Below, one piece after another: positions 26,008-35,756 of a DNA stretch of 64,000 bases. The notes beneath the pieces were generated by a model that saw nothing but the letters and a program-made list of their open reading frames with translations, had not been told where the DNA came from and made no database searches. Each line of letters opens with the position of its first letter. Position 1 is the first letter of the stretch. This DNA comes from Pelagibacterium sp. 26DY04 (lineage in GTDB: Bacteria > Pseudomonadota > Alphaproteobacteria > Rhizobiales > Devosiaceae), in the NCBI RefSeq assembly GCF_031202305.1, contig NZ_CP101731.1, positions 930,001 through 994,000 of the forward strand, read 5' to 3'. Made by a program: the position numbers and the translations under genes.

Positions 26008-27159
26008 TCAGAACAGGCTCAACTGCGCCGTTTCCTTTTGCGGGTGAACGAACAGATCGGTCCGCAGCGGCGTCATCGCCTCATCGAGACCCAGCCGTGC
26101 CCGCGCCTTTTCGAAGCGTTGCTGCATGAGCACGGCATAGGGCCCTTCGCCTGTAAAGCGCGTTCCGAAGCGCGGATCGTTGTCGCGTCCGCCGCGATAG
26201 TCGCGCACCAGATTCATCACGTGCTTGACCTTGTCGGGGTAGTTCTTGAGCAGCCATTCGCGGAAGATGTCGCGCACCTCGCCCGGCAGGCGCAACAGGA
26301 TCATCGACGCGGTGGAAGCCCCCTGCGCCTTGCCGGCATCGAGAATACGCTCCAGCTCATGATCGTTGACGGCCGGGATCATCGGCGCGGCCATGATCCG
26401 CGTCGGAATGCCGGATTCAGAGAGCAGCCTGATCGCCTCCAGCCGGCGCGAGGGGGTCGAGGCGCGCGGCTCCATGAAACGCGAGAGCTTGTGGTCCATG
26501 GACGTGACCGAAATCCCCACCGACACCAGCCCGAGCTTGTTGAGCTTGGTGAGGATATCGAGGTCGCGCACGATCAGCGCCGATTTAGTGACGATCGTCA
26601 CCGGATGCCTTGCTTCGAGCAGCACCTTGAGCACCGAGCGCATCACCTTGTATTTGCGCTCGAGCGGCTGGTAGGGGTCGGTATTGGTGCCGATGGCGAT
26701 AGGCTTGGGCTTGTAGCGCGGATTGGCCAATTCGGCCCGCAGCAATTCGGCGGCGTTCACCTTGATATAGATGTCGCGCTCGAAATCGATGCCCGCCGAA
26801 TGGCCGAGATAGGCATGGGTCGGCCGCGCGAAGCAATAGGAACACCCATGCTCGCAGCCGCGATAGGGATTGATCGAGCGGTCGAACCCGATATCGGGCG
26901 AGACGTTGCGGGTGATGATCGATTTGGCGCGCTCGATATGCTCGCGCGTTTCGAAATCTTCCTCCGGCTCGGGCTCCCAGCCATCGGCGAACATCTCGCG
27001 CTTATGGACCTCGAACCGGCCGCCCTCGTTCGAGGTGGCCCCGCGGCCGCGCAGCTTTGGCGAATCCAGCATGGGCCGACTCAAAAGGTCCATGTCCCGC
27101 GTGCCGAACAACCGCCGCCGCGCTTCGCCATGTCCCGAATTCGCACCAAGATCAGCCAT
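26008..27159 (-). CDS. PA0069-family radical SAM protein (SplB-like)
   Basis: The 383-residue protein (ATG at 27159) carries a radical SAM 4Fe-4S cluster motif C-x3-C-x2-C as C102, C106 and C109 in GCEHGCSYCFARPTHAYLG. The following regions, KPIAIGTNTDPYQPLERKYK, PVTIVTKSALIVRDLDIL and MAAPMIPAVNDHELERIL, are characteristic of the PA0069/spore photoproduct lyase-related group. It ends FVHPQKETAQLSLF. The family's reaction is not established to my knowledge. It lies in the rnhB-mutY-ccrM neighbourhood, as in other Rhizobiales. A hairpin stands upstream. Confidence 0.9.
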   Translation of the reverse strand: MADLGANSGHGEARRRLFGTRDMDLLSRPMLDSPKLRGRGATSNEGGRFEVHKREMFADGWEPEPEEDFETREHIERAKSIITRNVSPDIGFDRSINPYRGCEHGCSYCFARPTHAYLGHSAGIDFERDIYIKVNAAELLRAELANPRYKPKPIAIGTNTDPYQPLERKYKVMRSVLKVLLEARHPVTIVTKSALIVRDLDILTKLNKLGLVSVGISVTSMDHKLSRFMEPRASTPSRRLEAIRLLSESGIPTRIMAAPMIPAVNDHELERILDAGKAQGASTASMILLRLPGEVRDIFREWLLKNYPDKVKHVMNLVRDYRGGRDNDPRFGTRFTGEGPYAVLMQQRFEKARARLGLDEAMTPLRTDLFVHPQKETAQLSLF

Positions 27160-27284
27160 CGTCGCAGCTCCGCTTGCCTCATCAGGACAAGCCGAATCGC
27201 GACTTGTCCGTTCCATGAATCTTTAACGACTCTTAAGGAACAAAACAAGAACAATCGGGCGGCGGCGTTTATGGAGCGTGAGCA

Positions 27285-27307
27285 GCAAAAGTGATTTTCA
27301 CTTTTGC
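27285..27307. terminator. AT-rich perfect hairpin between moaB and the radical SAM gene
   Basis: GCAAAAGTGA (27285-27294) pairs perfectly with TCACTTTTGC (27298-27307) around TTT. It lies about 32 bases after the moaB stop on the minus strand. There is no clear T-run, so it may be a terminator or a regulatory site for the radical SAM gene. Confidence 0.45.
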
Positions 27308-27338
27308 GGTTCGCGAGCGCGATCGCCAAAAAAATGCC

Positions 27339-27872
27339 CTATTCGTTCAGCCTTGGCATCACTTCGATGAAGTTGCAGGGCACATGCCGGCTGTCGAACT
27401 GGTATTTGAGGATCGCTTCCCAGGCATCGCGGCAGGCGCCGCGCGAGCCCGGCAGGCAGAAGACGAAGGTCGTGCCGATCAGCCCCGCCGTCGCGCGCGA
27501 CTGGATGGTCGAGGTGCCGATGGTGGTCGCCGAATATTGGTGGAACAGCACGGAAAATCCGTCCATGCGCTTGGTAAACAGCGGTTCGATCGCCTCGGGC
27601 GTCACGTCCCGGCCGGAAAAGCCCGTTCCGCCGGTGGTCAGAACCACATCGATCCCCTCTTGGGCGACCCACGCCTTGACCTGCGCGGCGATGGCCTCGC
27701 GGTCGTCCCTGACCACGGCGCGTTCGAAAACGCGATGTCCACAGCCTTCGATCAGTTCGGTAAGCAGCGCCCCCGACGTATCGGTTTCCAGCGTCCTTGT
27801 GTCCGACACCGCCAGCACCGCGAAGGTGACCGGAACGAAGGGGTGGCTCTCATCGATCTTGAAAGGAAACAT
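27339..27872 (-). CDS. moaB: Molybdenum cofactor biosynthesis protein MoaB
   Basis: MoaB/MogA-type proteins adenylate or help insert molybdenum into molybdopterin. The 177-residue protein has FVPVTFAVLAVSDTRTLETDTSG, the VLTTGGTGFSGRDVTPEAIEPL core with the molybdopterin-binding TTGGTG, and the late GTTFVFCLPGSRGACRDAW. Length is normal. It starts 3 bases after the MFS transporter gene ends, so they are probably co-transcribed, though the functional link between them is unclear. Other moa/moe genes are not in the window. Confidence 0.95.
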   Translation of the reverse strand: MFPFKIDESHPFVPVTFAVLAVSDTRTLETDTSGALLTELIEGCGHRVFERAVVRDDREAIAAQVKAWVAQEGIDVVLTTGGTGFSGRDVTPEAIEPLFTKRMDGFSVLFHQYSATTIGTSTIQSRATAGLIGTTFVFCLPGSRGACRDAWEAILKYQFDSRHVPCNFIEVMPRLNE

Positions 27873-27875
27873 GGC

Positions 27876-29153
27876 TCAACCTGCCTGTGGCGCGGGAGTG
27901 GAATCATCGATTTGCACGCCATTTTCGTCCGAACGCGGATCGAGCGCCACCGTCTCGCCGGTGACGATCCGCTCGGACGGCATGGGCTGGAACGGCGCCC
28001 GGTCTTCGGCCGGCGCCGCTTCGCGCGCCTGCATGCGCAGATAGGCGGTGACCGCGAGAAGGCCATGGAACAGCACCGGAACGGCGAACATGGCGGCGGG
28101 GCCGAACATCTGCATCATCTGCGAGGCGACGATCGGCCCCAGCATTTGGCCCGAACCCAGAACCACGAGCATGCCCGAGGCCACCTTGGCAAAGCTCCCC
28201 TCATCGGCAAAGTCGTTGGCATGGGCGACGGCGATGGCGTAAAGCGAATAGGCGGCCAGGCCATAAAGCGCGAAGAATGCGTAGAGCAGGGCGTTCTCGC
28301 CCGGATTGATGACGATGGTCAAAATCCCCGCCGTAACGCCGATCAGCGCCACGCCCATCATCACCTTGCGCCGGTCGATCCGGTCCGAAAGCCGCCCCAG
28401 CGGCACCTGGGCGATGGCGCCCGCGACGATGGCGAGACTCATGAGATAGGCAATGGCCGCCGTCGAAAACCCGCGCTCGATGCCATAGACCGGCGCCAGC
28501 GTGCCGAAGGCGCCATTGGCCATGCCGATGGAAAAGGCGGCGACGACGGCGATGGGCGAGGTCTTGTAGAGCAGCCCGACATCGAGGCTCACCGCCTGCA
28601 GCGGCGCGGGCTGTGGCGTGCGGGTCACCGCCGTGGGCAGCACCGCCCCGATATAGGCAAGCGCCGCGAGAACGAATGGGATATAACCGGCAACGCCGGT
28701 CGCCGCGATGATCATCTGCCCGGCCGTCGAGGCAAAGAGCGTGACGCTCACATAGATGGAAAAGGTCGTTCCCCGGCTCTCATTGTCTGAGACTTCGTTG
28801 AGCCAGCTTTCAACGACCATCGCCGCGCCGGCAAAGCAGAAGCCGGAGAAAATGCGCAGGAAGATCCACGCCCAGTCGTGGATGAAAATGAGATTGAGCA
28901 GGATCGTCATGCACGCGACCGCCGCCATCACCGCGTAGGAGCGGATGTGGCCCACCTGCCGCACGAGATGGGGCACCGCGATCGAACCGGAAATGAACCC
29001 GATCGACCAGCCCGTGCCGATCAGGCCCAGCGCCAATAGCGAGAACCCTTCTTCCGAACCGCGTACCGGCAGGATCAGTCCATGCATGCCGCCCGCGATC
29101 ATCAGAAGGGCCGAGGACAGCAGAAGGGCTAAGATCTTGATGATTTGCGACAT
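27876..29153 (-). CDS. MFS transporter, YcaD-like
   Basis: The 425-residue protein has about twelve membrane helices. The first part, SALLMIAGGMHGLILPVRGSEEGFS, and SWLNEVSDNESRGTTFSIYV resemble the YcaD / UMF-type group of putative drug or sugar transporters. The C-terminal 45 residues are hydrophilic and acidic. The substrate cannot be assigned. It is divergent from the DMT transporter gene and followed by moaB after 3 bases. The start ATG at 29153 is followed by SQIIKILALLLSSALL, a credible first helix. Confidence 0.86.
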   Translation of the reverse strand: MSQIIKILALLLSSALLMIAGGMHGLILPVRGSEEGFSLLALGLIGTGWSIGFISGSIAVPHLVRQVGHIRSYAVMAAVACMTILLNLIFIHDWAWIFLRIFSGFCFAGAAMVVESWLNEVSDNESRGTTFSIYVSVTLFASTAGQMIIAATGVAGYIPFVLAALAYIGAVLPTAVTRTPQPAPLQAVSLDVGLLYKTSPIAVVAAFSIGMANGAFGTLAPVYGIERGFSTAAIAYLMSLAIVAGAIAQVPLGRLSDRIDRRKVMMGVALIGVTAGILTIVINPGENALLYAFFALYGLAAYSLYAIAVAHANDFADEGSFAKVASGMLVVLGSGQMLGPIVASQMMQMFGPAAMFAVPVLFHGLLAVTAYLRMQAREAAPAEDRAPFQPMPSERIVTGETVALDPRSDENGVQIDDSTPAPQAG

Positions 29154-29356
29154 GGGGACCTTGATTGGCTCTCTTGATTAAGGGCGAGACTAGCGCGTCT
29201 TTTCAGCACTGCCTACCGGCCAAACGTGACGGGGCGCCAATTCGTTCGACCACTCCTCAAATTTGCCTGGCGCGGCTTGTCACCTCTTGTAAACGGGTCT
29301 AGCGATACCCTGGTATTCCGCCCTTTTCGGGCCATCCTGCCTCGAAAGCATTGCCG

Positions 29357-30340
29357 GTGTCCAAACCTCTTCAATCGCCCTCCGCATCCCAACCGGCTTC
29401 GGTTCCCCAGCCGCGCCGGTCGGGGGTGATGATCGGCATCGGGCTCAAGATCGCTTCGGTTTTCATCTTTGTCGCCATGAGCGCCATCATCAAGGGCGCC
29501 GAAGGGGTGCCGGTGGGGCAGCTCATCTTTTTCCGGTCGGCCTTCGCGTTGATCCCGGTCTTCGTGCTCCTTGGCCTGCGCGGGGAGCTCGTCTCGGGCT
29601 TCAAGACCAGCAGGCTGGGCGCTCACATCTTCCGCGGCGTCATCGGCACGGCGGCGATGCTGCTGATCTTTTTCGCCCTGACCCGGCTTCCCTTGCCCGA
29701 GGCGACGACCATCAACTATGCGACGCCGCTGTTCATCGTCATCTTCTCGGCGGTTTTCCTGCACGAAAAGATCAGACTGTTCCGCTGGACCGCGGTGGTG
29801 GTGGGGCTGGTGGGCGTCATCATCATAATGTGGCCGCGCCTCACCTTCTTTTCGGGCGGCATGACCGGCTGGGGCCCGCAGGCCGAGGGCGCGGTGGCAG
29901 CCTTCGTCGCGTGCATGATCTCGGCCACCGCCATGCTCACGGTCCGCAATCTGGTCAAGACCGAGCGCAGCTCGACCATCGTGATCTATTTCTCGATCGT
30001 CTCGGCGGTGATCGGGCTGGCGTCGATCCCGTTGGGCTGGGTGCCGCTCAGCATCGAGGAGGCGCTGATCCTCATTGCGGCGGGAATCGCGGGCGGGGTG
30101 GCCCAGATCCTTCTGACGGAAAGCTACCGCCACGCCGACATCACCACAGTCGCCCCTTTCGAATATTCCTCGATGGTGCTCTCGATTGCCGTCGGCTTCC
30201 TGGTGTTTGGGGAAATTCCCACGGTCGAAATGCTGATCGGCGGTACGATCGTCACGGCCGCCGGCATCTTCATCATCTATCGCGAGCACAGGCTCGGGCT
30301 CGACAGGGCCAAGGTGCGCAAGGTGTCGAGCCCGGCATAG
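29357..30340 (+). CDS. DMT-superfamily permease (EamA domain)
   Basis: The 327-residue protein has ten predicted membrane helices in two EamA repeats, such as GLKIASVFIFVAMSAIIKGA and FFRSAFALIPVFVLLGLRG in the first half, and AEGAVAAFVACMISATAMLT and VAPFEYSSMVLSIAVGFLVF in the second. The motif TTVAPFEYSSMVLSI is typical of carboxylate/amine-type DMT carriers. No ATG fits: GTG at 29357 is used, giving MSKPLQSPS, and TTG at 29351 is the alternative. It converges on the flavoprotein gene with only 6 bases between them. Substrate unknown. Confidence 0.88.
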   Translation: MSKPLQSPSASQPASVPQPRRSGVMIGIGLKIASVFIFVAMSAIIKGAEGVPVGQLIFFRSAFALIPVFVLLGLRGELVSGFKTSRLGAHIFRGVIGTAAMLLIFFALTRLPLPEATTINYATPLFIVIFSAVFLHEKIRLFRWTAVVVGLVGVIIIMWPRLTFFSGGMTGWGPQAEGAVAAFVACMISATAMLTVRNLVKTERSSTIVIYFSIVSAVIGLASIPLGWVPLSIEEALILIAAGIAGGVAQILLTESYRHADITTVAPFEYSSMVLSIAVGFLVFGEIPTVEMLIGGTIVTAAGIFIIYREHRLGLDRAKVRKVSSPA

Positions 30341-30346
30341 CGCTGG

Positions 30347-31231
30347 CTATCTGAACATCAGCGAGTGATGCACGCCGGCGCCGGCCTGGGCGCCGTCGCC
30401 CACGGCCAGCGCGATCGAGCCGGCCATGCGGGCGGCATCGCCGCAGGCGAAGACGAAGGGCACGCTGGTTTCCTTCATTTGATTGGTCGTGATGTGGCGG
30501 CCGATGGGCGAATCCTCGAAATCGCAGCCGAGTTGCTCGGCAAGCGGGCTCGAGGGAGCGATCTGGGAGGCGACGAACAGGCCATCGAAATTCAAGACGC
30601 GTCCATCCTCCAATTCGACATCGGCCTCACCGCTGATGCGGACGATCTTGCCCGTCTCGGTCTTGGCGCCGCGCTGTTCGAGCATCTGCATCTGCTCGTG
30701 ATTGGGCTCGAACGATCCATTGATCAAAAAGGTGGTGTCGCCCCAGTCGGGAAGCATGGTGCCCTGATGCATGGACAATTCGCCCACGGCGATCACTCCG
30801 ATCCGCCCTTGGTTGAGTTCGTAGCCATGGCAATAGGGGCAATGGAAAACGTGCTTGCCCCAGCGCTCCTTAAGCCCTTCGATCTCGGGAAGCGCATCAG
30901 AAACACCCAGCGCAAGGACAAGCCGGCGTGCGGTGACGGTTTCGCCGCCTTCGGTTTCGATCGCAAAGCCGCCATCGATCTGGCGCGCGGCGGTGGCTTT
31001 AGTTTCCCGCCACTCAAGCGTGGGATAGGCCTCAAGCTGCTCGCGCGCCTTGGCTGCAATCACCTCGGGTGGCGTGCCGTCCTGGGTCAGAAATCCATGC
31101 GAATGGCTGGCGAAGCGATTGCGCCGCTCGCCGGCGTCGATCACCAGCACGCGCCGTCGTGCCCGCAGGAGCTGAAGGCCGGCGGCCATGCCCGAATAGC
31201 TGCCGCCGACGATGATGACGTCATGATCCAT
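30347..31231 (-). CDS. Thioredoxin-reductase-like FAD-dependent oxidoreductase
   Basis: Starting at the ATG 31231, which has GGAG 9 bases before it, the 294-residue protein opens MDHDVIIVGGSYSGMAAGLQ, an FAD-binding GxGxxG-like site. The redox pair CPYCHG (C131, C134) and the NAD(P) motif LVLALGV identify a thioredoxin-reductase-like enzyme of the small type used with nonstandard partners. The late ETSVPFVFACGDAARMAGSI is the FAD-binding close. It does not show the CAxC of classic TrxB. The upstream AT-rich inverted repeat suggests its own regulation, and it overlaps nothing. Confidence 0.86.
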   Translation of the reverse strand: MDHDVIIVGGSYSGMAAGLQLLRARRRVLVIDAGERRNRFASHSHGFLTQDGTPPEVIAAKAREQLEAYPTLEWRETKATAARQIDGGFAIETEGGETVTARRLVLALGVSDALPEIEGLKERWGKHVFHCPYCHGYELNQGRIGVIAVGELSMHQGTMLPDWGDTTFLINGSFEPNHEQMQMLEQRGAKTETGKIVRISGEADVELEDGRVLNFDGLFVASQIAPSSPLAEQLGCDFEDSPIGRHITTNQMKETSVPFVFACGDAARMAGSIALAVGDGAQAGAGVHHSLMFR

Positions 31232-31285
31232 GGGAAGAAACTCCGTAAGCTGAACGATGAGCCGGTCCATTGCTGAGCCGTTATG

Positions 31286-31321
31286 TTGTAACGGTATATT
31301 ATGTAATTCCGTAAGTTACAA
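31286..31321 (-). promoter_or_regulatory. AT-rich inverted repeat, likely operator of the flavoprotein gene
   Basis: TTGTAAC (31286-31292) and GTTACAA (31315-31321) form a 7-bp inverted repeat around a 22-base AT-rich spacer. It is the most AT-rich stretch in the area, 55 bases upstream of the flavoprotein start. A TetR- or MarR-like regulator site is plausible; no regulator gene is adjacent. Confidence 0.5.
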
Positions 31322-31381
31322 TATATTTGAAAAGCGCATAAGGCCCTAACGGCACTCGAAGCCGATTGGCTCCGCTGCGGG

Positions 31382-32194
31382 CTATTGGCCCAGCGCGCCC
31401 TTGATCGAGAGCAGGTCCTGCCAGGCCAGCCGCTTGGCGGCCGGCTGGCGCAGCAGATAGGCGGGGTGAAGCGTTGCGACAGCGCGCATGGTGTGCGCGC
31501 CGATGGTCAAATCCCGCCATTGCCCGCGCAGGCGGGTGATCCCGGTATCGGTTTCAAACAGCGTCGAAGCCGAGGCGCCGCCCAGCGCGACCAGCACCTT
31601 GGGCGCCACCAGTTCGATCTGCCGGTAGAGAAACGGCAGGCAGACGGCGACCTCGGAGGGGGAGGGCGTGCGGTTCCCCGGCGGACGCCAGGGCACTGTG
31701 TTGGCGATATAGACCTTGGTGCGGTCCAGCCCGATCGCGCCCAGCATTCTGTCGAGCAATTGCCCCGAGCGCCCGACGAACGGCTTGCCCTGCAGATCCT
31801 CGTCGCGTCCCGGCGCTTCGCCGACCAGCATGATGTCGGCCTCGGGGTTGCCATCGGCAAAGACGAGATTGGTCGCCCGAAGCTTGAGCCCACAACCATC
31901 GAAATCGGCCAGCATCTCACGCAAATGGTCGAGCGTTCCGGCACTCGCTGCCAGCGCCCGCGCCTGGTCGGGGTCCGCATCGGCCGTCCCCGCTGCCGGC
32001 GCCGCCGGGACAGGCCGGCCCGCAGGCTGCGGCGCGGGGGTGGGCAGCACCCGGCGCACCGACGCAGCGGGCTTGATCGCGGACTGCGCGAACCGGTCCA
32101 CCGGCACCTCGCCCACGGCAATATCCACCCCCGCTGCGACGTACCAGTCGAGCGCGGCCAGAATTTCCTCGCGATTTAGCTGTCGATTTGCCAT
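31382..32194 (-). CDS. Uracil-DNA glycosylase, family 4-like, with incomplete Fe-S ligands
   Basis: The 270-residue protein (ATG at 32194) has motif [10 protein letters not shown] (125-133) and motif B HPAYLLR (243-249), so it should remove uracil from DNA. The helix-pair region [19 protein letters not shown] and the [15 protein letters not shown] loop are typical. The family 4 4Fe-4S cluster normally uses four cysteines; I see only C101 (in GCGLK) and C185 (in EVAVCLPFL) at the expected places, the second and fourth being absent, so the cluster may be lost. A Pro/Ala-rich linker of about 40 residues precedes the domain. Opposite strand to ETF-QO, with 60 bases between the starts. Confidence 0.88.
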   Translation of the reverse strand: MANRQLNREEILAALDWYVAAGVDIAVGEVPVDRFAQSAIKPAASVRRVLPTPAPQPAGRPVPAAPAAGTADADPDQARALAASAGTLDHLREMLADFDGCGLKLRATNLVFADGNPEADIMLVGEAPGRDEDLQGKPFVGRSGQLLDRMLGAIGLDRTKVYIANTVPWRPPGNRTPSPSEVAVCLPFLYRQIELVAPKVLVALGGASASTLFETDTGITRLRGQWRDLTIGAHTMRAVATLHPAYLLRQPAAKRLAWQDLLSIKGALGQ

Positions 32195-32254
32195 GGCGAT
32201 CCTTGTTATGTCACACCGGCGCAAAGCCTGCCACCTCACTCGGGATGCCAAACG

Positions 32255-33907
32255 ATGACCGACGCGATCGAACGCGAGACCATGGAAACCGGCGTGGTGA
32301 TCGTCGGCGCCGGCCCCGCCGGTCTTTCCGCCGCCATCGCGCTCAAACAGAATTCGCCCGATCTCGAAATCGTCGTCGTGGAAAAATCCGCCGATATCGG
32401 CGGACACATCCTTTCGGGCGCCGTCATGGATCCCGCCGGGCTCGATGCGCTCATCCCCGATTGGCGCGAGCAGGGTGCGCCGGTGGGGCCCGCGGTCACC
32501 GAGGACAGTTTCGTCTACCTCACCGAAAAATCGGCGATCACCTTTCCCAACCTGCTGATTCCGCCGATCATGAAGACCAAGGGTGCGGTGATCATCTCGC
32601 TGGGCGATCTCTGCCGCTGGCTGGCCGAGCGCGCCGAGGCGCTGGGCGTGGATATTTTCCCCGGCACCGCCGCCGCGGATTTCATCACCGGCGCGAATGG
32701 CGAAATCCTCGGCATCGTCACCGGCGATATGGGCATCGCCCGCGACGGCACGCCAAAGCCCACCTTCACCCCCGGCATAGAACTGCGCGCCAAATACACC
32801 CTGATTGCCGAAGGCGCGCGCGGCTCGCTCGCCAAGCGCCTGATCCGCAAGTTCGGGCTCGACGAGGGCCGTGCGCCGCAGAAATACGGTCTGGGCATCA
32901 AGGAAATCTGGGAGATCGATCCGGCAAGGCACCAGCCTGGCAAGGTCGAGCACTTCATGGGCTATCCCCTCGACAGCGCCACCAGCGGCGGCGGGTTCTG
33001 CTACCATGCCGGCGACAACCGCATCTATCTCGGGCTGGTCGCCCATCTCGACTACGAAAACCCCACATTCTCGCCTTATGACGAGTTCCAGCGCTTCAAG
33101 CGCCATCCCCGGATCGCCGGTCTCCTCGAAGGCGCGACCTGCATCTCCTATGGGGCCCGGGCACTCACCTCGGGCGGCTGGCAATCGATCCCTAAGCTCG
33201 CCTTTCCCGGCGGCGCGCTCATCGGCTGTTCGGCGGGCTTCATGAACGTGCCGCGCCTCAAGGCCATCCACAACGCCATCCGCTCGGGCATGGCCGCCGC
33301 GCGGGAAGTCGCCGCCGCCATCGCGGTCGGCCGCGCCAACGATGCCATCGAGACGCTGAACGAGGCGGTGCTATCGAGCGGCATCCGCGACGATCTCTAC
33401 CCGGTCCGGGCGGTAAAGCCGCTCTGGTCCAAGCTCGGGATTTACGCCGGCGTGGGGCTGGCGGGTGCCGACATGTGGGTGTCGAGCCTCGCCAGGCACT
33501 CCCCGCTGGGCCGGCTGGTTTCCGATAAGCCCGATTTCGCCAGGCTCAAGCCGATCTCCGAAGTGACCCCGATCGCTTACCCCCGTCCGGACGGCAAGAC
33601 CACCTTCTCGCGCTCCGAATCGGTTTACCGCGCCAACATCGCCCATGACGAGGACCAGCCGGTTCACCTGCGCCTCACCGACCCCGACATTCCGATTCGC
33701 GACAACCTGCCCAAATATGGCGAGCCCGCGCCGCTTTATTGCCCGGCCGGCGTCTACGAGGTGACCGAGGAGGGGGGAGAGCCGGTTTTCCGCATCCACG
33801 CCCAGAACTGCGTGCACTGCAAGACCTGCGACATCAAGGACCCGGCGCAAAACATCAACTGGGTCCCCCCCGAAGGGGGAAGCGGCCCCAACTACTCGGG
33901 AATGTGA
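32255..33907 (+). CDS. Electron-transferring-flavoprotein:ubiquinone oxidoreductase
   Basis: ETF-QO passes electrons from electron-transfer flavoprotein, reduced by acyl-CoA and other dehydrogenases, to ubiquinone in the membrane. The 550-residue protein has the FAD fold [20 protein letters not shown], a quinone-pocket region, and the C-terminal 4Fe-4S cluster with C496, C519, C522 and C525 in the order C-x22-C-x2-C-x2-C, ending in [20 protein letters not shown]. Length is normal. The start ATG 32255 leaves 60 bases to the divergent glycosylase gene. A hairpin follows the stop codon. Confidence 0.97.
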   Translation: MTDAIERETMETGVVIVGAGPAGLSAAIALKQNSPDLEIVVVEKSADIGGHILSGAVMDPAGLDALIPDWREQGAPVGPAVTEDSFVYLTEKSAITFPNLLIPPIMKTKGAVIISLGDLCRWLAERAEALGVDIFPGTAAADFITGANGEILGIVTGDMGIARDGTPKPTFTPGIELRAKYTLIAEGARGSLAKRLIRKFGLDEGRAPQKYGLGIKEIWEIDPARHQPGKVEHFMGYPLDSATSGGGFCYHAGDNRIYLGLVAHLDYENPTFSPYDEFQRFKRHPRIAGLLEGATCISYGARALTSGGWQSIPKLAFPGGALIGCSAGFMNVPRLKAIHNAIRSGMAAAREVAAAIAVGRANDAIETLNEAVLSSGIRDDLYPVRAVKPLWSKLGIYAGVGLAGADMWVSSLARHSPLGRLVSDKPDFARLKPISEVTPIAYPRPDGKTTFSRSESVYRANIAHDEDQPVHLRLTDPDIPIRDNLPKYGEPAPLYCPAGVYEVTEEGGEPVFRIHAQNCVHCKTCDIKDPAQNINWVPPEGGSGPNYSGM

Positions 33908-33912
33908 TGCCT

Positions 33913-33931
33913 CCCGCGCTTGCAGCGCGGG
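33913..33931 (+). terminator. GC hairpin after ETF-QO
   Basis: CCCGCGCT (33913-33920) pairs with AGCGCGGG (33924-33931) around TGC, 5 bases after the ETF-QO stop. Only a short TTT is seen downstream, so termination strength is uncertain. Confidence 0.5.
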
Positions 33932-34046
33932 CGCGTTTGCGGGAAAAGATCACGTTAACCGATACGCCCAACAATCGACAATCTTGCCGCGTTTGGCTAT
34001 CGAACCGAGGGTATAAGGCCCGCAAGCGAGGAGTTCGGGAACAATC

Positions 34047-35756
34047 GTGCTAAACCTCTTCAAACGGCCGATCCACGTACTGATCGTTGCCGCGCTTTCC
34101 ATCAGCGTTCCGGTATCCTCGCCCCTGGCGCAGCAGGAAGTGCTGCAGACCGCCCCCGGCGGCAGCGCGGTGGGCAGCTATCTCGCCGGCCTCGCCGCCC
34201 TGGACGCCCTCGATGCGGACCGCGCGGCATCGCTGTTCGTGGAGGCCGCCCGCGCCGATTGGGACAACGAGATCTATTCGAGCCAGGCTTTCCTCGCTTA
34301 CCTCCTGGCTGGAAACATTTCCGAAGCCGCCTCGATGGCCCAGCACGTGCTCGACCTCAACCCCGATGACGAGCTGGCGCATCTGGTGCTGGGCACGGTG
34401 GCCCTCAAGCAGCGGCGCTATGCTTCTGCCGACCAGATGCTGTCGCGCGTTCCCGAGGCTTCGCTGATCGGCATCATCGGCGGCATCACGCGCGCCTGGG
34501 CCAAGGTGGGCGAAGGCGATCTCGCCGCCGCCAACGACATTCTCGACAGGGTGGCCCAGGGTGGGTTCGATGAATTCATCGTCTTCCACCGCGCCATCAT
34601 CGCCGATGTGGCCGGTGACCGGGAAACGGCGATCGAACTTGCCCGCCAGGCCTACGAGATCGACCCGCTCGTGCCCCGGATCGCCGAGGCCTATATCCGC
34701 ATTCTCGGCAATGCCGGCCGGTTCGAGGACGCCCAGGCCGTGCTCGACCATTTTGCTTCCCAGGGTATCGAGCATCCTGTGGTCGACGTCCTGCGCGACC
34801 CCATCGCCGAGGGTCGCCGCCCCGGGCTTTTCGCCGGCTCTGTACAATCGGGCGCTGCCGAAATGCTGCACGGGCTTGGCACAGCGCTGGCCCGCGATGG
34901 CTCGCTCCAACTTGGCGTCGGGTTCCTCCAGCTTGCCACCTATCTCGACCCCGAAGCCTCGATCATTTCGATCTCGCTGGGCGAACTGCTCGCCAGCGCC
35001 GGCCAGTACGATACCGCCGACGAGATATTCTCCGCCGTGCCGTCCGATTCGCCCCTCTACGTGAACGCGCTGGTGCGGCTTGCGGAAAATTTCGATCTGC
35101 GCGGCAACCGGGACGCGGCGATTTCCCGCCTCCAGAACATCACTCGTTCGTACCCCGACAATCAGGAAGTCTTCGGCATTTTGGGCGACACCCTGCGCTA
35201 TGACCAGCGCTGGGAAGAAGCCGCCGCCGCCTATTCGGAGATCATCGAGCGGCTCGACTCGCCGCGCCGCAACGATTGGCGCTTCTTCTACGTCCGCGGC
35301 ATCGCCTATGAGCGAGCCGGGGAGTGGGATTTGGCCGAAGCCGATTTCCTCCAGGCGCTCGAGCTGTTTCCCAACCACCCCGACGTTCTCAACTATCTTG
35401 GCTATTCCTGGGTCGATCGCGGCATGAACCTCGAGGAAGCGCTCGGCATGATCGAGCGGGCCGTCGAACTGGCGCCCATGAACGGCTACATCGTCGATAG
35501 CCTGGGCTGGGCCTTCTACAAGCTCGGGCGGGTCGATGAGGCCGTCGAGGTGCTCGAAAAGGCGGTGCAGATCCTGCCCGCCGATCCCGAGATCAACGAT
35601 CACCTCGGCGATGTCTACTGGACGGCGGGGCGTGAGCGCGAGGCCATGTTCCAGTGGCGTATCGCCATCGATGTCGATGAGGATGGAGTGGTCACCGAGC
35701 GGGCGACGCCCAAATTGCTCAACGGGCTCGACCCGGACGCGCCGATAGAGGATTGA
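34047..35756 (+). CDS. Secreted tetratricopeptide-repeat protein
   Basis: The 569-residue protein starts with GTG at 34047 and a signal peptide (MLNLFKRPIHVLIVAALSIS, cut near SSPLAQQ). About ten TPR-like helical pairs follow; clear ones are AFLAYLLAGNISEAASMAQHVLDLNPDDELAHLVLG, WEEAAAAYSEIIERL and LDLAEADFLQALELFPNHPDVLNYLGYSWVDRG, then EAVEVLEKAVQILPADPEIN. Such proteins act as scaffolds in the periplasm or outer membrane; the partner is unknown. The stop overlaps the ispE ATG (TGATG), implying coupling. Confidence 0.9.
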   Translation: MLNLFKRPIHVLIVAALSISVPVSSPLAQQEVLQTAPGGSAVGSYLAGLAALDALDADRAASLFVEAARADWDNEIYSSQAFLAYLLAGNISEAASMAQHVLDLNPDDELAHLVLGTVALKQRRYASADQMLSRVPEASLIGIIGGITRAWAKVGEGDLAAANDILDRVAQGGFDEFIVFHRAIIADVAGDRETAIELARQAYEIDPLVPRIAEAYIRILGNAGRFEDAQAVLDHFASQGIEHPVVDVLRDPIAEGRRPGLFAGSVQSGAAEMLHGLGTALARDGSLQLGVGFLQLATYLDPEASIISISLGELLASAGQYDTADEIFSAVPSDSPLYVNALVRLAENFDLRGNRDAAISRLQNITRSYPDNQEVFGILGDTLRYDQRWEEAAAAYSEIIERLDSPRRNDWRFFYVRGIAYERAGEWDLAEADFLQALELFPNHPDVLNYLGYSWVDRGMNLEEALGMIERAVELAPMNGYIVDSLGWAFYKLGRVDEAVEVLEKAVQILPADPEINDHLGDVYWTAGREREAMFQWRIAIDVDEDGVVTERATPKLLNGLDPDAPIED

